Made by a program: the position numbers and the translations under genes. A stretch of 64,000 bases of DNA from Nelumbo lutea (taxonomy: Eukaryota > Streptophyta > Magnoliopsida > Proteales > Nelumbonaceae). The stretch lies in the NCBI GenBank assembly GCA_022828595.1, contig JAKGHH010000003.1:59447759-59511758 (forward strand), read 5' to 3'. Positions 55,459 through 64,000 of this stretch are shown here, one piece after another. Position 1 is the first letter of the stretch; every line of letters starts with the position of its first letter. The notes under the pieces were generated by a model. It saw only the letters and a program-made list of their open reading frames with translations. It was not told the DNA's origin and ran no database searches.

Positions 55459-57180
55459 CTTGAGTCCCGCAAGTGGTATGTAGCTACCCTCAAAAGAAAA
55501 GGCAAGGTAGCAGACGACCTCGAGCTGGAGGAAACCACGGAGCAGTGCGCGGAGCGTGCCGCACCCACCGAAGAGACCATCTCCATCCCAGCTTCGACAG
55601 AGGACCCAGCTTGGGCGCTTCAGATCGACGCTTCTATTGAGGAGCCTCTGCGATCTCAACTGGTAAGTTTCTTACTCGAGAATTTGGATATTTTTGCATG
55701 GTCCGCGAAAGAAATGCCCGGCATAGACCCTAGCATTACAACTCATAAGCTTAATACTGATCCTGTAGTTAGGCCCGTTAGACAAAAGAAACGCAACCTA
55801 GCCCCATAGCGATGGAGGGAAGTCGACGAGGAGGTCGAGAAGCTCCTTGTAGCCGATTTTATCAGGGAAGTCCATTACCCGAGCTGGGTGGCCAACCCCG
55901 TTTTGGTGAAAAAGGCTAATGGTAAATGGTGCATGTGCGTCGACTACACCGACCTAAGCCGAGCTTGTCCAAAGGACTGCTTCTCGCGTCCCAGGATCGA
56001 CCGTTTGGTGGACGCAACCTTGGAGCATGAGTTGCTGAGCTTTCTAGATGCCTATTCAGGCTACAACCAGATCAGGATGGACCCAGCTGATGAAGAGAAG
56101 ACTGCCTTCATAACCGAGCTCGGCCTGTACTGCTACAAGGTCATGCCCTTTGGGTTGAAGGATGCTGGGGCAACTTTCCAAAGACTTGTAAATAAATTGT
56201 TTGATCAATTAATTGGCAAGAAAATAGAGTGTTATGTAGACGACATGGTCGTTAAAACCCAATTTTCACATGATTTAATACAAGATTTGCATTCAGATTT
56301 TGAAATTCTGCGTAAGTTTAATATGAAATTGAACTCGAATAAGTGTGTCTTCAGTGTCACATCGGGTAAATTCCTAGGGTACATTGTCAACCGGCACGGC
56401 ATTGAGGCTAACTTGGACAAAATTGAGGCTATCCTATAAATGAGACCGCCTTGGAAATTGAAAGAGGTTCAGAAGTTGAACGGCCATTTAGCCGCTCTAA
56501 GCTGCTTCATGTCCAAATCGGCAGACCGTTGCCAGCCTTTCTTTAAGGCAATAAAAGGCAAAGGCTTTGAATGGACTAAAGAATGTCAGTTCGCATTCGA
56601 CGAGCTCAAAAATTACCTTGCCATCGTTCCTATCTTAACCCGACCCGAAGAGGGTGATGTTTTAGAACTATACCTCTCGTCAAGTAACGAGGTGGTCAGC
56701 TCTGTACTAATAAGAGAAGTGGATCGGGTCCAACGGCCCGTCTACTATGTTAGTAAAGTATTGTAGGGAATAGAGACGAGGTACCTAGAGATAGAAAAGC
56801 TAGCCTATGCGCTAGTCATTGCAGCTCGGGAGCTCCGTCCGTACTTCCAAGCTCACACCATCGTCGTCCTTACCAACAAACCTCTAAGGCAAGTCCTACT
56901 CAAGCCCGAGGTCTCCGGAAGGTTAACGAAGTGGGCCATTGAGCACAGCGAGTATGAGTTTCAGTACTAACCGCGAATTACTATCAATGCCCAAGCCTTG
57001 GCAGATTTTGTCGCAGAATGCACCTTCAGTTTTGAAGTCCCCAGGTTGGTCGAACACGAGGCCCCCAGCTCGAGCGAGCCCGAGGTTCCCACGTCGGTTA
57101 AGCTCGGGCACCGTGAAGTAGCAACCAGCGCAACATCTCTTCTAGTTAGACCAAGCGCAAACTGGGATGAGGTGCCATGG
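55459..57180 (+). pseudogene. Tat element reverse transcriptase and RNase H
   Basis: Same frame as the protease. RT blocks: NPVLVKKANGKWCMCVDYTD, FLDAYSGYNQIRMD, VMPFGLKDAGATFQRLVNK and the catalytic YVDDMVVKT (near 56235), all intact. RNase H follows (FAFDELKNYL region 56585; EIEKLAYALVIAARELRPYF 56800). Nonsense codons at 55807 (TAG), 56437 (TAA), 56764 (TAG) and 56968 (TAA) interrupt an otherwise continuous frame. Confidence 0.88.
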
Positions 57181-57615
57181 ATCCTTCACGTAAATGGCTC
57201 ATCGAACCAGTAGGGCAACGGAGCTGGGATCATTATGTACGGGTTGAGCGGTGTAAAACTGGAGTACGCACTGTGCTTCGAGTTTGCGGCATCCAATAAC
57301 AAAGCAGAGTACAAGGCGTTACAAGCCGGGTTGAATCTAGCAAACGAGGTGAAAGCCAAGCACATTGTCGTTTGCAGTGACTCTCAACTCGTGGTCAACC
57401 AGGTTACGGGTGAGTACGAAGCCCGCAAGCCAACCATGATAGCTTACTTAGCCAAAGTAAGAGGGGCTCTGCTCAACTTCTAGTCACACTTCATCCAGCA
57501 GATCCCAAGATCAGAGAACGTTGAGGCTGATGCCCTATCCCGATTAGCCAGCACTAGCGATAACACCATGAGAACCGTGTATATAGAGAACTTACCTCGG
57601 CCTAGCATTCTCGGG
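57181..57615 (+). pseudogene. Tat element second (plant-type) RNase H
   Basis: WILHVNGSSN, then GNGAGIIMYG, AASNNKAEYKALQAGLNLA, VCSDSQLVVNQVTGEYEA and ENVEADALSRLAS give the D-E-D-D layout of a second RNase H domain lying after pol's own degenerate RNase H. This additional domain is diagnostic of the Tat lineage of plant Ty3/gypsy elements. TAG codons at 57211 and 57481 interrupt it. A frameshift in the G-run near 57615 separates it from integrase. Confidence 0.85.
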
Positions 57616-58893
57616 GGTGGGGGGCAGAGGAGGTCGCTCCCATCATTCAAGTAGAGTCATGCTGGATCGATCCGCTCATAACCTTCTTGCTACACGGAAC
57701 CCTCCCTACAGATCGTAATGCCGCCAAAAGGGTAGAGCATTAGGTAGCCAAATACGTCATGATAGACGAGCGGCTATACCGAAGATCCTATATGCTACCT
57801 TATCTGTGCTGCTTGTGACCCTCTGAGTCTAAGTTGATCCTCTACGATACTCATAAGGGCCTATGCGGCGGACATTTGGGGGGCAGGGCCCTCGCCCAGA
57901 AAGCACTACGACAGGGATATTATTGGCCAATGATGAAGGCAGACGCGACCGAGCTCGTTAAAAAATGCGACAAGTGTCAAAAGAACGTCAACATCCACCA
58001 CCGGCCTGTCGCCGATCAAAAATACCTCACTAGCCCGTGGCCATTCGCACAGTGGGGGATTGACATACTTGGGTCATTCCCACCAGCAACAGGGCAAAGA
58101 AGATTCCTAGTGGTGGCAGTTGACTATTTCACTAAGTGGGTCAAAGCTAAACCTCTCACAAAAATCACATCTCGGAATGTGCATAACTTCTTTTGGAAGA
58201 GCATAGTGTGTCGTTTCGGACTAACTCAGGTACTGATCTTCGATAATGGTAAGCAACTCGAGGACATCAAATTTCAGAACTGGTGCCAAGACATGGGAAT
58301 TCAACAGAACTTCACCCCAGTGGTGCACCCTAAAAAAAACGGACAGGCGGAAGTCACGAACATAACTATCCTCTGTGGGTTAAAGGCACACGTGGACCGA
58401 TCTAAGGGATTATGGGCAAACGAGCTGCCCAATGTATTATGGGCTTATCGTACCATGGTAAAGACCGCTACAGGAGAGACCCCCTTCAACCTCACCTATG
58501 GCATTGAAGTAGTCATTCCAGCCGAGATTGAGGTTCCCTCACTGAGATTAGAAGCGTATGATGACAAGGCAAATGAAGACGAGCTACGTACCAACCTCGA
58601 CTTACTTGACGAGGTACGGGACCTCGCATACATCAGGTCCGTGGCCTACCAGCAAAGAGTAGCTCGGTACTATAATGCCATGGTCAAGAAGCGGACTCTC
58701 TGCGTCGGCGACCTCGTTCTCTGTAAGGTTATGGTGCCTGAACCTGGTGTTGGTAAGCTCGGTCCAAACTGAAAAGGACCTTACCGAGTAAAGTGAGTGT
58801 TCGGGGAAGGGACATATGAGCTCGAAACCCTAGAAGTGAAACAAGTACCTCGGGCATGGAATATTGTCAACTTAAGGCAATATTACCTATAAA
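57616..58893 (+). pseudogene. Tat element integrase
   Basis: The open part 57834-58772 encodes the zinc domain (HKGLCGGHLG ... CDKCQ), core residues D in WGIDILGSF, D in IFDNGKQ and E in KNGQAEVTN, and the C-terminal region with VGDLVL. An upstream in-frame TAG (57741) and a TGA (57819) cut off the start. The frame resumes past TGA at 58770 (GPN-stop-KGPYRV), where a Trp codon is expected, and continues to NLRQYYL at about 58890. Catalytic residues are kept; the protein cannot be made whole. Confidence 0.87.
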
Positions 58894-59212
58894 CTACTGA
58901 GTAGACCATGAGTCACTCTCAGAGCCTAAGGGCCAAAATGCCGAGCTAACGTAGACCTCGGTGCGACAAGACCCAGTCGCCTCTATGGCATGGGCGAGCT
59001 ACTGAGTAGACCACGAGTCACTCCCAGAGCCTAAGGGCCAAAACGCTGAGCTAATGACGACCTCGGCACTATAAGACCCAGTTGCCTCTTCGACATAGGC
59101 AGACTCTAGGAGAGGTGTGACTAAGTCACTCCCCAAGCCAAAGGGCTAAAACGCCAAGTTAACAAAGGTCTTGGCACTATATACGACCTAACCACCCCAT
59201 TAGCATAGGCTC
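58894..59212. repeat. Tandem repeat block, three units of about 105 bp
   Basis: Units start at 58894 (CTACTGAGTAGACCATGAG), 58999 (CTACTGAGTAGACCACGAG) and about 59104 (more diverged, keeping 'aagtcactcccc' and 'ggctaaaacgcc'). Lies just after pol, where Tat and Ogre-like elements often carry satellite-like arrays. Confidence 0.85.
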
Positions 59213-59604
59213 AGTATGCCAAGGACGCAAACAGCTGGGGTGTGGACCCTAGGGTACAAAGCTCACCTCAGCATACAACAGGTTGACCCCGCTAGGGACA
59301 ATCGTCAATCTAAGTAACCCAGGAGTAGATAGGTCGGGCATATGCCTTACTATGTCGCTCACCTCGGTGTACATTATAAAGACCATCCCAACAAAGTACT
59401 GGGAGACAATTTGGGGTGGCGACAGATGAAAAATCCTACTTCGGACACTAAACAGTTCGGATAAAGCAGCCACTAGCAAAAGCACAAGGCGCAGAATACT
59501 TGGCAAAAAAGCGAAATTCATTAATTAAGAGTTTCGTACAATGAACTCGAAAAAAAAAAAAAAAAAAAAAACTGAGCTCGCAGGCTCAAGATACAAGGGC
59601 TACA

Positions 59605-61667
59605 CTATTTGGGGGACTCATCTTTACTTGGGACCTCCTTAGGAGCTTCTGCGAGGCCGGTAGCATCTGCCTCTTCGTCCCCACTCTCCTCAGAATCCGG
59701 GTCCTCTGTGGCCTAGTGGGCTATCTCGTCCGTGATCCGCGAGGTGGTGATGGCGCTCGTATCGATCTCGGGGTATGTGTGCCTTATCAACCACCTACTT
59801 AGTTTGAAGCCCTTACGATAGGCCTCCGTCAGCACAGCGTCAAACTTGTCCGATCTGACATAGTCTAGAACGGCCTTAACCTTGGTCTCCTCTATGGCCT
59901 GGTTGAAGATCTCATTTTTCTCCTCGATATCGGCCTTGAGGAACTCCACCTCATGCTTCAGGACCCCTTGATCCTCCTTAAGGCCTTTGACCTCGAGCTC
60001 TAGAGCCCCCTTGCTTGCTTGGAGGGCGCTCACCTTGCTCTTCAGCTCATTTCTTTCGCATGCCAGCTCCTCCTTCTCTGCCATCAACGCCTCGATGACA
60101 TTCTTCCGAGCTGAAGCATCGCTCTCTAGCTAATAAATGTGGTCCTGAGCTGCCCTCAGATCGGCATGGGCTGCGCAAGTCGACTCCTCGGCAGCTAGAG
60201 CCCATTTTAGATACCTCTTGGACTGAAGAGTCAAGGCGTGCACAGCGGAGTTCACATGACCAGAGAGGATTGGTTAGCACCGAAGAGATGTACAAAAAGG
60301 GAGGGATAAAAGAGAAGAGAGAAAAAGGTCTTTATAACTTACCACCATTGTGTGAGTGGCAGCCCGGGCTTCGAACTGAGCAGGAGTGAGGTCAGCCCAA
60401 AGGGAGACCTCTTCGGTGTAGACAACCCCCTTGCTCTTTCGAAGGCTGCACTGAGGAATCAGGATGCTTCGTTCCCTCTCCTGACTCCCCGAGCTAGAAA
60501 TGGCCATCTGGGTTGTGCGGATGGGCTCAGTGGAAGCTTCAGCCGCTGCATCAGTGGCCTCGGTGGCGACCTTAGGCTCCGCAGCTGCCTGAGAGGTAGG
60601 CTCTACTGATGTCTCAGGCTCCCAAGGTGGCAGGATCTCCTCCAAGTCAATGATCGGAGGTACGTCTGGGAGCTCAAGCTCAGAAGTAGGAGCTTGTGGA
60701 AGCTCGAGTTCGAAAGTGGGGGCCTACGGAGGCTCGATGCGAGCTCTCTTGGCAGCTCGCTTTTTCTTCCCTTTCATCTGGCGAAAAAGTTTCTCCCCCT
60801 TAAGCTTCTCTTCTTCCATGGGCCCTGCAACACAACTCGGCATTAATAAACTCGAAAGTACCAATCATTTAAACAAGTTACTAAGTAAGACAACCTACCC
60901 AGGCTCAAGCTGGCCAGCATGAGCTTGCTCTCGACGATATAATCCTTGTAATTAAACCAGAGCTCAGCCCATGATTGGAGCGTCTCCCTTGTCTTCTTCT
61001 CTAGGATAACATCGGGGTCTTGGATGCCTGCCCTCCAATGAGTGGGGAAAGGCCACCCCGCAGTGTTCCGGACTACAAAGTAGTCTTGCTTCTAGGCCGG
61101 GACTTTGCTAGGAAGTTTGTGTAGCAACTTGAAACCCGGGCGAGGGGACAGGTAGTAAGCCTGCCTGTGCTCGGGGAGAATGCTTGAAGTGCTATTCTTT
61201 ATTGAGAGGATTGAGTAGAAGATATCAAGGTTCAAGGGAAGGACATACTCGAAGCATAAGGATATGGTCCCGACCACATTACGAATGGAGTTCGGGTGAA
61301 GCTAGTCTATTGTGACGTTGAAGTGGTTCAGGACCTCTGCGATAAGAGGGTGGAAAGGAAGACGGAGCCCAGCTATAAGTTGCTCCCAGAAGATCACGAT
61401 CTTGTTAGGACCATGCTCCCATGGGAAGTTACCCACAGGAAGATTGTAGGTATATTCCTTAGGCAAATTGTATTGCTGGATGAGGTACCGGAGCCTCTCT
61501 AGGGTCATAATGGAGAGATCAAACCTATCCAGCATCCGACCTCGGTGAGAGGTGGACGCCAGATTACTCGAGGCCTTCCGCGCCACGTGAGACTGGACTT
61601 CAGTGGGATCACCCTAAGCCGAGGTTCCTACCTCGAGCTCATCCAATTGACTATCGAAACTAGACAT
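59605..61667 (-). pseudogene. Tat element antisense gene, spliced (putative gypsy-type transposon domain)
   Basis: Transcribed opposite to gag-pol. Start MSSFDSQLDELEVGTSA at 61667. The domain region (61586-61092) reads LPKEYTYNLP, PFHPLIAEVLNHFNVTID, LHPNSIRNVVGTISLCFEY, which I recognise as the Pfam 'putative gypsy type transposon' family. It is followed by WPFPTHWRAGIQDPD and TLQSWAELWFNYKDYIVES. A canonical intron (60898-60825, GTAGGTTGTC...TTGCAG) leads to an acidic/alanine-rich exon. A second donor GTAAGT lies at 60342 with an unclear acceptor. The last exon is a long coiled coil (KEELACERNELKSKVSALQA) ending at TAG 59605. In-frame TAGs (for example after FNVTID, near 61303, and after DEIAH, 59713) make it dead. 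Confidence 0.8.
60825..60898 (-). other. Intron in the antisense gene
   Basis: Minus-strand GTAGGTTGTC at the donor and TTGTGTTGCAG at the acceptor, 74 nt, with AT-rich content inside a GC-richer element. Its removal is needed to link the two coding blocks. Confidence 0.65.
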
Positions 61668-62137
61668 AGTGGAGGAAAGAAACAAAGTGGAAGGAAAGGA
61701 AACTGAAAGAAAAGCAAAGGAGACTCACTAAGGAAAGCAACCGAACTAGGAACAATTGACTCGAATTAGAGACCTTAGACGAGAGCTCAAGACAAGTGCT
61801 GAGGACTTATGGCGAGGGAAAATGACCAGGACCCCCACTATTTATGGCCATTGTACTCGGGCATCAACGGTCAAGATCAAGACGATCTGATGGCTCTCAA
61901 GGAAACCAGCTACACGATCCTCGAGGCAAAATCGGTTTAGCGCATTTTTTGACATCCGTGGAGTTCATTGATTACGTGACGTCAGTGCATAGACTGTACA
62001 CGACTCGGATTGCCCTTGATCGAGCCAAGCAGTGAATTGGTCTGACCCATAAGCCGCCTAACCAAGAGGCCAGAGCTCCGAGCCAAATCCGCCTGGCACA
62101 CCACGGACTCCCCGCACTGGGTCAGAACCCCCAGCAC

Positions 62138-62154
62138 GGGGAGTGGGGTGCAAT
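62138..62154 (+). promoter_or_regulatory. Tat element polypurine tract
   Basis: GGGGAGTGGGGTGCAAT abuts the 3' LTR, the expected position for plus-strand priming. Confidence 0.7.
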
Positions 62155-62967
62155 TGATGAAGGGTGATTTGGCCCGACCTCGTAGCGTGGGGACATGCGA
62201 GTACAACCTGGCATAAGTGATAGGTCAGCATGGCAGCCTGGCCATAACTCGGTGTACTAAACTCGCCAGAGCCCAGCAACGTAGCTCGTCGGACGTAGCA
62301 GCTCGCCGAGCAGAAAGATCTAGTACACTCAGAATTATCCCTAAGGGAGGAGGACTACTGAGCTCCTCCCGAGACCCGAACTCCCCTGGTGGGCCCCGAA
62401 CTCTTCCTTCCTAAAAAGGGAACACCCCGGTCTATGGGAAATACCCCGAAGTGGGGACACTTCAGGATAGTCCCATCAACGTTCCTGCTTATATTTGCCT
62501 AAGGCTCAACTCGAGCACTCGCAAAGTATCTTGGCAACCTACAGAAAAGATTCGCCTGACAATAAATAGTACATGCCGAATCTGGAGGCTATGCCCACAT
62601 CTCTTGTCAGGCGGCGGCGTGCCTGCCACTTCTTCCAGATGTGGCACGCCTGACAGGTGCGTACCTTGCAACGGGTACCCACATCCGCCACCTCGGCTCT
62701 GGCAGTAATGGTTGCGGTGATAGAACTCCAGTATAAGAGAACCCCAATCCTCGCGAAGCAAAGGTATTGAAGTTAGCGCAATCAGCACTTTTAGTTTTCT
62801 CTCTACATTTCCTCAAGTTTTCTCAGAATTCTAACTTAAGTATCGGAGTGTTCCCGCCGGGAGAGCTACCCGGGAACTCTTCACGTTCCTCTTCGTCTCA
62901 TGTGCCGTCAATCACAGCTAGGAGCCAGGTTCTAACCAGGTAGGAGTGCCCGAATTGCGTAGCATCA
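62155..62967 (+). repeat. Tat element 3' LTR
   Basis: 813 bp. Retains TG...CA ends. Shares with the 5' LTR the blocks around 'gaacaccccggtctatggga' and the terminal 'ggagtgcccg'. Short frames inside both LTRs are not genes. Confidence 0.88.
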
Positions 62968-62972
62968 TTCTT

Positions 62973-63415
62973 TAAACCATCAAAATGATCCTTTTGAAAG
63001 TAAATTTGAGCATGATTGCGATACCAAAAAACATAATATCTGAAAAACTTGCAATCAATCAACTCGTATCATAAAATAGTAACCAATTGAATACTATTTA
63101 TCAAAATTCATGAAGGGCTTTTTATTGGTCAAAGCTCTTCTAGAATTGTCTTTCCGGCAGCATAGAGTTTCCTAACAAATTTTGAAGTATGGATACTGTT
63201 TTATTTATGAAGCAATTAGATGAAAACATGCTCTTTAAATCAGAAATCCAAGAACTTGTGTTGGGTTCAGCTTTGGAAACAAAAAGCACATACACAATCA
63301 ATAACATGGTTTCATGCTTTTTAAGTTCATTTTGGAAATAGCACAAATACAAATATGTATAGTAGAAATATATGCAAAATACAAAGGATTTCAATCTACA
63401 TATTTGTATTTGTAC
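62973..63415. other. AT-rich intergenic sequence right of the Tat element
   Basis: Nothing coding. A palindromic pair 'acaaatacaaatatgta' and 'tacatatttgtatttgt' occurs at about 63346-63361 and 63398-63414. Confidence 0.4.
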
Positions 63416-63623
63416 CAAGGTTCAAATGTCGTATCAGGGGCTTCTTGATACACCCCTACAAAGGGTGTTTTGGGGTTTGAGCTGGTTCAGGGGCTAGGAG
63501 AGCCTTGAATTGACCCCTCTAAACCAGTTGCAGAAGAAAAACTTAAAAAAAAAAAAGTGAGCCACGATAAAGGTTAATACGCCCTTACCAGCATATTGAC
63601 CTGAATCAATATTTTAAACCTTG
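63416..63623. mobile_element. hAT-like MITE with 8-bp TSD
   Basis: 208 bp with ends CAAGGTTCAAATGTCGTATC and, reverse complemented, CAAGGTTTAAAATATTGATT. Perfect 8-bp target duplication ATTTGTAC (63408-63415 and 63624-63631). Confidence 0.8.
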
Positions 63624-63641
63624 ATTTGTACTTCCAAACTG

Positions 63642-63904
63642 AGCCTTAATATAGTTGCAATGCAAATAAATTTGCACTGATGCAAAATTATGGCAGTGCA
63701 AATGATTTGAGTGTAAATTCTGACCTATTTTTGTTTTAGCTTATTTTGTTTGATTGTAGTGCAAATGAAGTAAAATAAGGCATAGGGCAAAATAAAGTAA
63801 AACCCAAAAACAAATTAGATGATAATTTACATTTTTTCATTTACACTCTGATACATTTGTACTAGTACAAATAAAATTGCATTGCAATCAAACGAAGCCT
63901 CAGG
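63642..63904. mobile_element. Second MITE at the right edge
   Basis: Inverted ends CTGAGCCTTAATATAGTTGC and, reverse complemented, CTGAGGCTTCGTTTGATTGC bound about 260 bp of 'tgcaaat'-rich sequence. No certain target duplication. Confidence 0.6.
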
Positions 63905-64000
63905 TTCAATTTGATAAGAATACAAATACAAATATGTAAAGGGCAAATACATACAAAATAATGCAAGTATAAATTTGTATTTGTATTTGTACTCAGTTTG

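Larger units (their letters stand above)
52129..62967 (+). mobile_element. Ty3/gypsy retrotransposon, Tat-type, full length
   Basis: LTRs 52129-53010 and 62155-62967, ending GCATCA or AACATCA, are flanked by a 5-bp duplication TTCTT (52124-52128, 62968-62972). Order on the plus strand: PBS, gag, protease, RT, RNase H, second RNase H, integrase, tandem-repeat block, antisense gene, purine tract, LTR. The extra RNase H after pol's own and the antisense gene before the 3' LTR mark the Tat lineage. GC content is clearly above the surrounding AT-rich DNA. Every frame carries stops. Confidence 0.92.

Overview
The window is plant nuclear DNA, probably from a eudicot. It holds one recognisable intron-rich host gene, the Qb-SNARE SEC20, and otherwise consists almost entirely of nested and decayed transposons: Helitrons, Mutator-like and hAT-like elements, RTE and L1 LINEs, Ty1/copia and Ty3/gypsy. 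I saw no bacterial-type operon, CRISPR array, tRNA or rRNA gene. The species cannot be fixed from the sequence alone.

Region 1-5640 is AT-rich and layered. A Helitron runs off the left edge (1-1101) and a fold-back element with very long inverted repeats follows (1557-2082). Next comes a composite with inverted ends (2089-5640). It contains a second, complete Helitron (2745-5311), which itself contains a Mutator-like element with a perfect 9-bp target duplication (2983-4068). Region 5641-18810 is anonymous sequence with decayed LINEs (RTE on the minus strand, L1 on the plus strand) and a segmental direct duplication (about 10.7-13.2 kb against 15.9-18.2 kb). Region 18.8-24.7 kb holds a broken double-stranded-RNA-binding-domain gene fragment, a third Helitron (20878-22476) and a hAT-like MITE.

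SEC20 runs on the plus strand from a promoter near 24.7 kb to a stop at 49031. Seven coding exons join in frame through GT-AG introns to give about 292 residues with a C-terminal membrane anchor and an HDEF terminus. One intron is 20,546 bp long (27116-47661). It contains three Ty1/copia elements, all antisense to the gene: Copia-1 (27550-37783, TSD TAGAC), Copia-2 nested inside it (32148-36668, TSD ATAAT), and Copia-3 (38402-46054). Copia-3 was later hit by two oppositely oriented hAT-like elements of one family and by a MITE. All three retroelements are dead.

Region 49.3-52.1 kb holds small remnants, including a minute poly(A) retroposition footprint and a frameshifted gene fragment. Region 52129-62967 is a full-length Ty3/gypsy element of Tat type (TSD TTCTT) with gag, protease, reverse transcriptase, RNase H, a second plant-type RNase H, integrase, a tandem-repeat block and a spliced antisense gene before the 3' LTR. 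Its reading frames are broken mostly by TAG codons, as expected for CAG to TAG decay at methylated CHG sites. The right end (62973-64000) is AT-rich with two MITEs.
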